A DNA stretch of 34,349 bases from DTU036 sp964346475 (GCA_964346475.1 CAYFUM010000017.1:1-34349); one strand, 5' to 3'; positions 16,719 to 24,697 are shown, counted from the stretch's first letter. Notes: generated by a model from the sequence alone, not told the origin. A program made the numbers and translations.

Positions 16719-18532
16719 AAAATCAAAAATCATTAAAACCTAGGGACCTTGGGGCTACCATTATCAGGATGTTTACCTACTTTAAATATAACCTGGGCCT
16801 CTTTATGGGTGGCATGGTAAGTGTTTTAATCTACACCCTGGCCACAGTCGGTATCAATGCTCTTCTAAGCCCTATAATCGATAGTCTGCTACCGGCTAAG
16901 TATGACCAGTTTCTAACCTATCTTAGCTATACCCTCCTGCTTATAGCCATTACCGTGGTCTTCCAGTACCTTGGAACCCTCTCCATGGCTAAACTAGCCC
17001 AGAGGACCATCCACAAAATAAGAGAGGAGATGTTCCACCACCTTCAAAAGTTACCTGTAGCCTATTTTGATAGCCACCTGCAGGGGGATCTTATGAGCAC
17101 CTTTACCAATGATATTGATATGGTCAACCAGTCCTTGGAGCAGAGTCTCTCCCAGATACTGATTGCTATTGTATCGGTCCTTGGAAGCTTTATAATGATG
17201 CTGGTTTTAAGCCCTATACTGACAATAGTAGTGGTCCTAATGCTGGGAGTTATGCTCTTTTCCATCTCCTTTATCGGTAAAAGGAGTGCTATATACTTTA
17301 GAAAAAGACAGGCTTCCCTGGCAGATATGAATGGCTATGTGGAGGAACTTATTTCAGGCCACAAGCTAGTTAAAACCTTCAACTATGAGGAAAGAAACAT
17401 GGAGGCATTCGAGGCTAAAAATGAGGAGCTTAGAAAAACCTCTACATCTTCCTCTACCTTTGGCGTAATGATGATGCCGGTCATGGGCAATTTAAGCCAC
17501 CTATTATATGCTCTGGTGGCCATGCTGGGAGGTTTTCTAGTCTTGGCTAGCAAAATGAGCGTTGGAAATATCGCTTCCTTCCTCCAATACACCAGGACCA
17601 TATCAAGACCCATAACCCAGGTTTCTAACCAGCTTAACACCCTCTTTGCAGCTCTGGCTGGTGCCGAGAGGATCTTCGAAATCCTAGATGAGCCGGTAGA
17701 AGAGGTAGAGGGAGAGGTTAAGCTCCTGGAAGACCCCAGCTGTCCCAATAAATTTTGCTGGCTAGTCCCCAGTGAAGAGGGTTTTGAAAGGGTTCCATTA
17801 AGAGGAGATATTCGATTCTTCGATGTGAGCTTTGGATATGAGCCCGACAAAGAAGTCCTAAAGGAGATTTCTCTCTACGCTAAACCAGGACAAAAAATAG
17901 CTCTGGTGGGTAGCACCGGGGCGGGAAAAACCACTATAACCAATCTAATAAACCGCTTCTATGACATAAACTCAGGTCTAATAACCTTTGATGGCATAGA
18001 CATAAAGAGGATTGACACCATAGATTTGAGAAAGACCCTTAGCGTGGTCCTCCAAGAGGTTCATTTATTTGAAATGTCAGTCAAGGAAAATATCCGCTAT
18101 GGTAGGCTGGACGCCAGTGACCAAGAGGTTATTGAGGCTGCAAAACTTGCAAATGCCCATGACTTTATAACAAAACTACCCCAGGGCTATGATACGATCC
18201 TAAGTCCCGATGGCGGAAGCCTCTCCCAGGGGCAAAGGCAACTGCTTTCCATAGCCCGGGCTGCTATAAAGGACCCTGTAGTGCTTATTTTAGATGAAGC
18301 AACCTCCTCCATTGACACCAGGACTGAAAAGATGATTGAAAGTGCCATGGAAAGTCTTATGGAGGATAGGACAACCTTTATAATTGCCCATAGGCTTTCC
18401 ACCGTAAGAAGATCCAATGCTATAATGGTCATGGAAAAGGGCGGTATCATTGAAAGAGGAGACCACGATGATCTTATGCAGCAAAAGGGGAGATACTACC
18501 AGCTCAATATGGGATTAACACAATTAAGCTAG
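16715..18532 (+). CDS. Heterodimeric ABC exporter subunit with consensus ATP site
   Basis: Partner of the preceding gene, 605 aa: transmembrane domain about residues 20-330 and ATPase domain about 365-605. Walker A is canonical (GSTGAGKTT), Walker B ends LILDEATSSID with the catalytic Glu, and the switch His is present (IIAHRLST). Its own signature is LSQGQ rather than LSGGQ. In the heterodimer this pairs the complete Walker motifs here with the intact FSGGQ of the first subunit, giving one active site and one degenerate site. A 25-residue insertion before the ATPase core holds two Cys (about 345-350). Translation is coupled to the first gene through ATGA. Confidence 0.95.
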   Translation: MKNQKSLKPRDLGATIIRMFTYFKYNLGLFMGGMVSVLIYTLATVGINALLSPIIDSLLPAKYDQFLTYLSYTLLLIAITVVFQYLGTLSMAKLAQRTIHKIREEMFHHLQKLPVAYFDSHLQGDLMSTFTNDIDMVNQSLEQSLSQILIAIVSVLGSFIMMLVLSPILTIVVVLMLGVMLFSISFIGKRSAIYFRKRQASLADMNGYVEELISGHKLVKTFNYEERNMEAFEAKNEELRKTSTSSSTFGVMMMPVMGNLSHLLYALVAMLGGFLVLASKMSVGNIASFLQYTRTISRPITQVSNQLNTLFAALAGAERIFEILDEPVEEVEGEVKLLEDPSCPNKFCWLVPSEEGFERVPLRGDIRFFDVSFGYEPDKEVLKEISLYAKPGQKIALVGSTGAGKTTITNLINRFYDINSGLITFDGIDIKRIDTIDLRKTLSVVLQEVHLFEMSVKENIRYGRLDASDQEVIEAAKLANAHDFITKLPQGYDTILSPDGGSLSQGQRQLLSIARAAIKDPVVLILDEATSSIDTRTEKMIESAMESLMEDRTTFIIAHRLSTVRRSNAIMVMEKGGIIERGDHDDLMQQKGRYYQLNMGLTQLS

Positions 18533-18618
18533 TTAATCAGTACCCAGCCTACTAGTACAAGTTATGTGCCCTTCTTACTAGGGCCAATATTAAAGATATG
18601 ATTTAAAGGCGGAAAATA

Positions 18619-18648
18619 TTGACTAATATAATGTTATTTTAAGATAGT
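18619..18648 (+). promoter_or_regulatory. Candidate promoter of the selenocysteine peroxiredoxin gene
   Basis: TTGACT (18619-18624) and GATAGT (18643-18648) with an 18-base spacer, within an AT-rich stretch. The leader would be about 38 bases. No clean PerR palindrome could be found here. Confidence 0.45.
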
Positions 18649-18692
18649 ATGGGGTAAATAAAGCTCGTAAGGATTTTAATAGGAGGTAACAT

Positions 18693-19394
18693 ATGGTTTC
18701 GTGTGAGCGACCAAAGGTCGAAGTTAATAGACCAGAAGAAGAAGTTCTTCAGGTTGAACCAAAGAAAGAGGAGAAAAAAAATATGATTATGGTAGGTAAA
18801 CCTGCGCCAACCTTTACTGCTCCAGCATTTAGTAAAGGTGAATTCACACAAGTAAGTTTGGAAGATTACAAGGGACAATGGGTTGTACTTTGCTTCTATC
18901 CCGGCGACTTTACATTCGTCTGAGGCACAGAAGTGTCAGCAGTTGCTGCACATAACGACGAGTTCCAGAAACTCGGTGCCCAAGTACTTTCCGTTTCCGT
19001 AGACTCACAATTTGTACACAAGGTTTGGAATGATGTCGAGCTAAAGAAGATAGCCAAGATGGATATACCCTTCCCCATGCTCTCAGACTCATCAGGTGCC
19101 CTAGGCGAGCTCTATGGCGTCTATGATAGAGAAGAAGGTGTAAATGTCCGTGGCCGTTTCCTAATTGATCCCGACGGAGTCATCCAGGCTATGGAAGTAC
19201 TGACACCACCAGTTGGACGTAATGTTTCTGAAACTCTTCGCCAACTTAAAGCCTTTCAATTGGTTCGCGAAACCAAGGGTGGTGAAGTCACACCATCTGG
19301 CTGGCAGCCAGGTGGCAAGACCCTCAAACCAGGCATAGATCTTGTAGCCAAGATCTGGGAGCACTGGACTGTTGAGGACGCCTACAACAAATAA
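18693..19394 (+). CDS. Selenocysteine-containing peroxiredoxin (AhpC/Prx1-like), Sec encoded by TGA
   Basis: A 233-residue thiol-type peroxidase that reduces hydroperoxides. The reading frame 18693-19394 is open except for one TGA at 18921-18923. It falls exactly where the peroxidatic cysteine sits: YPGDFTFV-U-GTEVSAV, matching PxxxTxxC, so residue 77 is selenocysteine. Both sides are one peroxiredoxin: VGKPAPTFTAPAF before, and the conserved Arg in NVRGRFLIDPDG and the GWQPGG region after. A SECIS-like hairpin follows the codon. The usual resolving-Cys motif (VCPxxW) reads VTPSGW, and no Cys follows residue 77; remaining Cys are Cys4 and Cys67. AGGAGG precedes the ATG at 18693; an alternative ATG at 18783 would remove a charged 30-residue tail. 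A standard gene caller would split this gene. Confidence 0.93.
18921..18951 (+). promoter_or_regulatory. Bacterial SECIS-like element inside the peroxiredoxin gene
   Basis: After the UGA, GUG (18933-18935), an unpaired U (18936), CAGC (18937-18940), loop AGUU (18941-18944), GCUG (18945-18948) and CAC (18949-18951) form a stem with one bulged U and a GU in the loop. Counting the UGA as 1-3, the bulge is at 16 and the loop GU at 22-23. This is within one base of the E. coli fdhF SECIS (bulged U17, loop G23-U24) that binds SelB. Confidence 0.82.
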
Positions 19395-19416
19395 GAAACT
19401 ATTAAAATCCACAAGT

Positions 19417-19444
19417 CATCCCCCAGCTAATTAGTTGGGGGATG
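19417..19444 (+). terminator. Terminator of the peroxiredoxin gene
   Basis: CATCCCCCA (19417-19425) and TGGGGGATG (19436-19444) form a strong 9-bp stem, followed by a T-rich stretch. The 10-base loop contains the self-complementary CTAATTAG. Confidence 0.75.
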
Positions 19445-19451
19445 TATTTGT

Positions 19452-19483
19452 TTAGTAGACTAGCTCATCATTAAGTCTACTAA
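19452..19483. repeat. Inverted repeat between the peroxiredoxin and Dps genes
   Basis: TTAGTAGACT (19452-19461) and AGTCTACTAA (19474-19483) are perfect 10-base complements, 12 bases apart and about 70 bases before the Dps start. It is either an operator or a second weak terminator stem; no clean T-run follows. Confidence 0.6.
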
Positions 19484-19554
19484 CATATTTGTTCCTTTTT
19501 ATTTCTTGCTAGGGGGGTATATTCCTATTGTAAGATAAATATCAAGGAGGAAAA

Positions 19555-19989
19555 ATGAAACACTTTAATCTTTTACAAAAATACCTATCGAATTTAGCAG
19601 TGCTAAATGTCAAGCTCCATAACATCCACTGGAACGTGGTCGGAAATCACTTTCTGAATATACACAACTTCACCGAAGAAACCTATGATGAACTCTTTGA
19701 AGCCTATGATGAGGTAGCAGAGCTTCTTAAAATGAAGGATGTCTACCCCCTTTCATCCATGGCCCAGTATCTAGAACTATCTGATATTAAGGAACTAAAG
19801 GCCCAGGATTTTAATTCCAAGGAGGCCCACAGCATAATAAAAGAGGATCTGGAAAAGATGAGGGAACTGGCAAGTGAAATTAGAAAGACAGCCGATGAAG
19901 AAGGGGATTTTGAAACAGTTGCAATATTTGAAGACTACGTAGCTGGCTTTAGCAAAAGAATCTGGTTTCTTAGCGCCAAGCTCAAATAA
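19555..19989 (+). CDS. dps: Dps-family ferritin-like DNA-protection protein
   Basis: A miniferritin that oxidises and stores Fe2+ using peroxide, limiting Fenton damage. 144 aa, all-helical. The ferroxidase ligands at the dimer interface are present by alignment to Listeria Dps: His25 in HNIHWNV, His37 in FLNIHNF, Asp52 and Glu56 in YDEVAE, plus YDEL upstream. There is no long basic N-terminal tail, so DNA binding is not indicated. AAGGAGG precedes the ATG. Its position right after the selenocysteine peroxiredoxin suggests a peroxide-defence pair, although a terminator lies between them. Confidence 0.92.
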   Translation: MKHFNLLQKYLSNLAVLNVKLHNIHWNVVGNHFLNIHNFTEETYDELFEAYDEVAELLKMKDVYPLSSMAQYLELSDIKELKAQDFNSKEAHSIIKEDLEKMRELASEIRKTADEEGDFETVAIFEDYVAGFSKRIWFLSAKLK

Positions 19990-19990
19990 G

Positions 19991-20019
19991 AAAAAGGTAG
20001 GAAATCTCCTACCTTTTTT
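19991..20019. terminator. Bidirectional terminator between dps and the aldo/keto reductase
   Basis: AAAAAGGTAGGA (19991-20002) pairs with TCCTACCTTTTT (from 20007), with T-runs on both strands. It ends 3 bases before the stop codon of the converging gene. Confidence 0.85.
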
Positions 20020-20021
20020 GT

Positions 20022-21137
20022 CTACTCTTTAAAGATCTCTGAAATTGTCTCCAGCTCCTTGATTATAGGAATAAACTGGGGACAAGCCTCTTCGCACTGG
20101 CCACAGGCTATGCAGTCCCATGGTTTTCCATGGCTTTCTGCCCGACTTGCAAAGGCCTGCAGAATCTCAGGGTCCTGGTGGTTGGCAAGCTCAATACCCC
20201 TATTATAAATTTCAAAATATTCTGGGATAGCAATATTTGCAGGACAGCCATCCACACAATACCTGCAGGAGGTGCAGGGGATCTTCATGTCCTCCTTTAT
20301 ATGTTCCACTACTTCTTCAAGAAGTTTGTAGTCTGCAGGTTCCAGGGGCTTGAGACTATCAAAAATTTCTATGTTCTCTTCTAATTGCCACTCTTCACTC
20401 ATACCGCTTAGGACCATGACTACATCCTCGAGGGACCCAGCATACCTTAGGGCCCAGGAGGCAGGACTTGCTCCAGGCAATCTTGTGGAAAGGATTTTCT
20501 CAGCCTTTTTTGGAAGATTAGCTAGGCTTCCCCCTTTAACAGGCTCCATAACAAATATCTTCTTTTTATATCGCCTGGCAACCTCATAGCAGAGTCTAGA
20601 TTGGATTAGCCCGTCCTCCCAGTCTAAATAGTTGATCTGCAGCTGAACATACTCAACCGAGGCTTGCTGGCTAAGAATTTCTTCTAAAACCTCAGCACTA
20701 TCATGGAAGGAAAAACCTATATGTTTTATAAAACCCTCTTTCTTTTTCTTTTCAAGAAAATGAAAGGCATCCATCTCTTTAGAGAGCTCATAGCGAGCCT
20801 TGTTCATGGCATGGAGCCAGTAGTAATCGAAGTATTCCACTCCGCACCTCTCTAGCTGCCTATTGAAGATTTCATCTAGATCCTCTTTTTTTTCCACCAT
20901 ATAGATGGGCATCTTGTCGGTTATAGTGAAGCTCTCCCTGGGATAACGGCTAACCACAGCTTCCTTAAATGCCGATTCACTTTCTTCACTATGATACATA
21001 TAGGCAGTATCAAAGTGATTAAAGCCCCTGGCCATAAAGGTGTCCACCATAGCCTTTAATCTTTTTAAATCAATACTTCCCTTGTCCTCTGGATCAAGGA
21101 GGGGTAGACGCATAAGACCAAATCCTAATTTTTTCAT
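20022..21137 (-). CDS. Aldo/keto reductase with C-terminal 4Fe-4S ferredoxin domain
   Basis: A 371-aa oxidoreductase. Residues 1 to about 285 form the AKR barrel: GFGLMRLP at the start, FNHFDTAYMYH with the catalytic Asp and Tyr, the lysine in TITDKMP, and DYYWLHAMN. The C-terminus holds two cysteine clusters, CTSCRYCVDGCP (about 287-298) and CIACGQCEEACP (about 343-354), typical of 4Fe-4S sites. This clostridial subfamily is widely annotated as aldo/keto reductase with 4Fe-4S dicluster; the substrate is unknown. ATG follows AAGGAG. It is a single-gene unit converging on dps. Confidence 0.93.
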   Translation of the reverse strand: MKKLGFGLMRLPLLDPEDKGSIDLKRLKAMVDTFMARGFNHFDTAYMYHSEESESAFKEAVVSRYPRESFTITDKMPIYMVEKKEDLDEIFNRQLERCGVEYFDYYWLHAMNKARYELSKEMDAFHFLEKKKKEGFIKHIGFSFHDSAEVLEEILSQQASVEYVQLQINYLDWEDGLIQSRLCYEVARRYKKKIFVMEPVKGGSLANLPKKAEKILSTRLPGASPASWALRYAGSLEDVVMVLSGMSEEWQLEENIEIFDSLKPLEPADYKLLEEVVEHIKEDMKIPCTSCRYCVDGCPANIAIPEYFEIYNRGIELANHQDPEILQAFASRAESHGKPWDCIACGQCEEACPQFIPIIKELETISEIFKE

Positions 21138-21204
21138 ATAAGCTCCTTTTCTTATTTTAAATTATAGCACATTTAATTTAGGGCATTTAGGCAAATATAA
21201 GATT

Positions 21205-21232
21205 AAAAAAACAGGCTAATTATATCAGCCTG
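21205..21232 (-). terminator. Terminator behind the minus-strand binding-protein remnant
   Basis: CAGGCT (21212-21217) pairs with AGCCTG (21227-21232), followed on the minus strand by a T-run. It shows that the fragment once ended a normal transcript. Confidence 0.7.
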
Positions 21233-21241
21233 TAAAGGATC

Positions 21242-21538
21242 CTACCACTCCCACTCCTGGACGTAGAAGCCACCACTGGCAGTTACGAAGGTTCCCTGTA
21301 AAGCTGCCTTGTGGGTGTAGAGACCGTAGTCCTGGTAGAGGGGCATCTCAGGACAAAGCTCGTTTAGGATTTTTGTACATTCTTGAAGTATTTTTTCTCT
21401 TTCTCCCTGGTCTAGAGTCTTGGTTGCCAGATCTATAAGAGCATCAACCTCAGGATTGTTCAGTCTAGTTTTATTAGATGAACCGATGTTTGATGATAGG
21501 AAAACTCCCTTTAAGAAGGCTATCATATCACTGACTCT
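21242..21538 (-). pseudogene. 5'-truncated peptide ABC transporter substrate-binding protein (SBP family 5)
   Basis: Only the last ~98 residues of an OppA/DppA-type binding protein remain, beginning around RVSDMIAFLKG and ending SGGFYVQEWEW. The remnant is about one fifth of the expected length and has no signal peptide, no upstream ribosome site and an in-frame stop just upstream. It is closely similar to the C-terminus of the plus-strand remnant next to it (both contain SSNIGSSNKTR, LNELCPE and PLYQ), so they are paralogues. The two are joined tail-outward at 21527-21541, as by an inversion or deletion, or a mis-assembly. Confidence 0.8.
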
Positions 21539-22306
21539 ACTTCAATAGAACAGTTAGACAAAAACGACAACCTTGTTGTCATGAAGGTTCCTTCAGTTGC
21601 TCACAGCTGGCTATGCTTTAACAATGAGGCTAAGCCCTTTGATGATATCAATGTAAGAAAGGCTATAAACGCAGCTATAAACAAGGAAAACGTTATAGAA
21701 GTTGCCCTTAATGGCGCCGGTATTGTAGCAATGAGCCAGACTCCTACAGGAATGCTGGGAGAGTACACTGGAGATTATGATAGCTATGACCTAGACCTAG
21801 CCAAGAGCTACATGGAAGCCTGGGGTGGAGATCCATCTACCATAGAGCTTGATATGATTTGCTCCGATGATACCAAGAGAAGAGCGGCAGAAGTTATCCA
21901 AGCTAATCTAAAAGAAATTGGAATAGACGCAACCATTTCTTCCATGGACCTGGCCACCTACCTGACCGAGACTGCTGAAGGTAACTTTACAGGCTTCATC
22001 GGCGGTTATAGATCAAATGAGATGATGAGCTTCCTAAAGGGTGTTTATCTATCCTCAAATATCGGATCATCCAATAAGACCAGAGTAAACCTGCCCGAGC
22101 TTGATGAACTGATTATCAAAGCTACTAAAACTATAGACCAGGAAGAAAGAGGAGAAGTCCTAAGAGCAGCGACAAAGATGCTGAACGAACTTTGCCCCGA
22201 AATTCCCCTATATCAAAACAACATCCTCAGTACTCATAAAGCTGGTCTGAAGAATACCTTTATCACTACAAGTGGCACCTTCTACGCCCAAGAGTGGTCC
22301 TGGTAA
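21527..22306 (+). pseudogene. 5'-truncated peptide ABC transporter substrate-binding protein (SBP family 5)
   Basis: C-terminal half of an OppA/DppA-type lipoprotein that delivers peptides to an ABC importer. The frame is open upstream of the first ATG (21581): codons from 21527 read ITDSTSIEQLDKNDNLVV, which is normal internal SBP sequence, so the ATG at 21581 is not a true start. Typical motifs include VRKAINAAINKENVI and ELCPEIPLYQNN. The N-terminal lobe and signal peptide are missing. No other genes of the importer are in the window. The stop codon is followed directly by a good terminator. Confidence 0.82.
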
Positions 22307-22338
22307 AAAGCCTAGTCTCCCAAAAGGGAGGCTTTTTT
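22305..22338 (+). terminator. Terminator of the plus-strand binding-protein remnant
   Basis: CTCCC and GGGAG close an AAAA loop, extended by GC pairs around a small bulge and followed by TTTTTT. The stem begins at the stop codon. Confidence 0.75.
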
Positions 22339-22398
22339 ATTTAAGAGTTTATTTTTCCCAGGAACTCAGGTATCATTGAGCTAGAAAGAGAGGGTCAA

Positions 22399-23664
22399 AT
22401 GAGTCTAGCGAGTAAAGATATCCGAGAACTCCGAAGAGAGTTTCACCAAATTGCAGAGCCTGGCTGGTTAGAAATCCAGACCACCATCAAAATAATAAAT
22501 TACCTCAAGGATTATGGCTTTGACTTAGAATATGGAAAAAGTATCCACGGTAAAGATAGGATGGGACTACCCAGCGAAAAAATAAGAAAGGACTATATTA
22601 GCAGTCTGGAGCTCACCGCTGATTTTGATATAGGCGAGATCCTGGAGGGCTACACAGGAGTTGTGGCAAGGCTGGATACTAAAAAACCTGGACCATGTAT
22701 AGCCCTGCGTTTTGATATCGATGCTTTAAATATCCACGAATCCCAGGATGAAGATCATTTCCCCAAAAAGGAGGACTTTTTATCTAAAAATCCCAAGACC
22801 ATGCATGCCTGTGGACATGATGGCCACATAGCCATAGGACTAGCCTTTGCCCAGTGGTTGATGGATAACAGAGAAAATCTAAGAGGAAGTTTTATTATAA
22901 TCTTTCAACCAGCTGAGGAGGGTGTCAGAGGGGCTAAAAGTATGGTAGAGGCAGGAGTAGTCGATAAGGTGGACTACATCCTTGGTGGCCACATAGGGCT
23001 GGGAGGAGGTCCTGGAATTCTAGGTGTTGGAACAAGGGGCTTTCTAGCCACCAGCAAAATGGACATATATTTTGAGGGTGTCCCCTCCCATGCAGGCGCC
23101 AGCCCAGAGCTGGGTAAAAACGCCCTGCTAGCTGCGGCAAGCTGCAGCCTTAACCTCTACAGTCTAACCCAATTTGGCTCAGGTATGAGTAGGCTTAACG
23201 TCGGCCTTCTTGAGGCAGGCACATCTAGGAACATTGTTGCAAATAGGGCCTACATGCAGATAGAAACTCGCGGCGAAAACGAAGAGGTTAACGAAATGCT
23301 GGCAAAAAAGGTAAGCCAGGTCATTGAGGGTGCTGCCCACTCCTTTGATGTTGACTATCGAGTTGAACTAGTTGGCAGTGCACCTGCCTATAGTCCCAGT
23401 GATAAGCTCTTCAGTCAAGAGATCTCTGAGTTTCTAAATAGCACAGGCTACCAGGTAGATACCAGCCAAAGACTTGGCGGTTCTGAGGACATCAGCTATA
23501 TGTTTAAAGAGGTAGAAGACGGCGGTGGCAAGGCCCTTCATTTTACCTTTGGAACCGAGATAAGTGCACCCCACCACCACTATAGGTTTGACTTCGATGA
23601 AGAGGTCCTGTCCTTTGCCAGGGATGCACTAATAAGCACCGTCCAGTATTTAAATAGTAAGTAA
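22399..23664 (+). CDS. AbgA-like M20 amidohydrolase (aminobenzoyl-glutamate hydrolase type)
   Basis: A zinc/manganese-dependent hydrolase of N-acyl amino acids, 421 aa. It has the metal motif MHACGHDGH at about 134-142, FQPAEEG with the catalytic Glu, and a C-terminal APHHHYRFDFDEEVL. An N-terminal segment that includes RMGLPSEK, followed by a 30-residue insertion before GYTGVVARLD, matches E. coli AbgA rather than simple M20D hippuricases. E. coli AbgA works with AbgB; no AbgB partner is visible here, although a second, shorter M20 protein lies at 30993. The likely substrate class is N-acyl- or aminobenzoyl-glutamate, inferred only from similarity. Confidence 0.88.
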   Translation: MSLASKDIRELRREFHQIAEPGWLEIQTTIKIINYLKDYGFDLEYGKSIHGKDRMGLPSEKIRKDYISSLELTADFDIGEILEGYTGVVARLDTKKPGPCIALRFDIDALNIHESQDEDHFPKKEDFLSKNPKTMHACGHDGHIAIGLAFAQWLMDNRENLRGSFIIIFQPAEEGVRGAKSMVEAGVVDKVDYILGGHIGLGGGPGILGVGTRGFLATSKMDIYFEGVPSHAGASPELGKNALLAAASCSLNLYSLTQFGSGMSRLNVGLLEAGTSRNIVANRAYMQIETRGENEEVNEMLAKKVSQVIEGAAHSFDVDYRVELVGSAPAYSPSDKLFSQEISEFLNSTGYQVDTSQRLGGSEDISYMFKEVEDGGGKALHFTFGTEISAPHHHYRFDFDEEVLSFARDALISTVQYLNSK

Positions 23665-23667
23665 GGT

Positions 23668-23705
23668 AAAAACCACCGGGCCAAGCTAAAAGCTCGGTGG
23701 TTTTT
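23668..23705 (+). terminator. Terminator of the AbgA-like gene
   Basis: AAAAACCACCG (23668-23678) pairs with CGGTGGTTTTT (23695-23705): an 11-bp perfect stem ending in a T-run. The rest of 23706-23884 is AT-rich with a 7-base inverted repeat (TTGTTAT 23833-23839, ATAACAA 23862-23868) and no gene. Confidence 0.85.
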
Positions 23706-23884
23706 AAGTTCCTAGGGATTTTCATATAGAATAGACAAACAATGGAGCTAGCTTGACAGTTTCGAAAATATCGCCATTCGCCTTATCTACTTTTAATTTA
23801 TCCTTCCTAATTAAATAATATATTTAAAATCCTTGTTATCGTGTATACCTTAATTGACAATATAACAAAAAGAAGGGGGAAAGT

Positions 23885-24649
23885 ATGAAGTTAAAAGGTA
23901 AAGTTGCAATTGTTACTGGTGCCAGCGGTGGAATGGGCAGGGATATCGCTTATCTGTTCGCAAAGGAAGGTGCCACTGTCTATGCAGCCGCTCGTAGAGT
24001 TGAACGTCTTGAAGAATTAGCCGAAAATACCAAGGAACTCGAGGGCAAGGTAATACCCTATGCCGTGGATTTAATGAATAAAGATGGCGCCGAAAAAATG
24101 ATGGATTTTGTAAAAGAAGACGCCGGGAAACTTGATATCTTAGTCAACAATGCTGGTATTATGGACGACTTTAGCCCCGTTGGTGATGTTACCGACGAAA
24201 TGTTAGAGAAAGTTTTCAATCTTAACGTTTTCTCCCTTTTCTATAGTATGAGGAAAGCTGTAAGTATATTCGAAGAACAAGGTGGGGGCAACATAATAAA
24301 TATTGCTTCCATAGGTGGCCTATTTGGTGCCAGAGCTGGAGCTGTCTATACAGCCTCTAAGCATGCAGTAGTTGGTCTGACTAAGAATACTGGCTATCTA
24401 TATGCCAAGAAAAACATTCGCTGCAATGCTATCTGTCCTGGTGGAGTAGATACAGAGATTGGTGCCAGTGAATTTATGAAAGACATTAACATGGATGGCA
24501 TGAATCTTATCATGACCATGGCCGCTGGGAACCCTAGAAGTGGTACAGGAGAGGAAATAGCCACGATAGCCCTCTTCCTAGCAAGCGATGATTCCAGCTT
24601 TATAAACGGCCAAGCCATAGCGGCTGATAGCGGCTGGACTGCCTACTAG
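23885..24649 (+). CDS. Short-chain dehydrogenase/reductase (SDR family)
   Basis: A 254-aa NAD(P)-dependent oxidoreductase with a classical SDR layout. The cofactor loop TGASGGMG is at about 11-18 and NNAG at about 87-90. Ser sits in NIASIGG, and the YxxxK pair in YTASKHA is followed by CPGGVDTE. A run of Arg at 36-41 (AARRVERL) suggests NADP preference. It is commonly labelled glucose 1-dehydrogenase/3-oxoacyl-ACP reductase-like; the substrate is not predictable. The ribosome site AAGGGGGAAAGT precedes the ATG. It is a single-gene unit with its own terminator. Confidence 0.92.
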   Translation: MKLKGKVAIVTGASGGMGRDIAYLFAKEGATVYAAARRVERLEELAENTKELEGKVIPYAVDLMNKDGAEKMMDFVKEDAGKLDILVNNAGIMDDFSPVGDVTDEMLEKVFNLNVFSLFYSMRKAVSIFEEQGGGNIINIASIGGLFGARAGAVYTASKHAVVGLTKNTGYLYAKKNIRCNAICPGGVDTEIGASEFMKDINMDGMNLIMTMAAGNPRSGTGEEIATIALFLASDDSSFINGQAIAADSGWTAY

Positions 24650-24660
24650 ACTATTCTTTT

Positions 24661-24688
24661 CAAAAGCACCCCTAGGGGTGTTTTTTAT
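24661..24688 (+). terminator. Terminator of the SDR gene
   Basis: CACCCCTAGGGGTG (24667-24680) is fully self-complementary, preceded by AAAAG and followed by TTTTTT. Confidence 0.75.
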
Positions 24689-24697
24689 TGGGATTAT

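Noticed and set aside
18610..18660. A PerR box in the AT-rich region upstream of the peroxiredoxin
   Set aside because: The best stretch matches the TTATAATNATTATAA palindrome in fewer than half of its arm positions; AT-richness alone explains it.
18693..19394. Peroxiredoxin as a pseudogene with a nonsense mutation, or as two separate small proteins
   Set aside because: The TGA falls exactly on the catalytic Cys codon, both sides stay fully conserved and in frame, and a SECIS-like hairpin follows. Decay would not place the stop so precisely.
21581..22306. An intact small gene starting at the ATG at 21581
   Set aside because: The frame stays open upstream with normal internal binding-protein sequence, there is no ribosome site at 21581, and the N-terminal lobe and signal peptide are missing.
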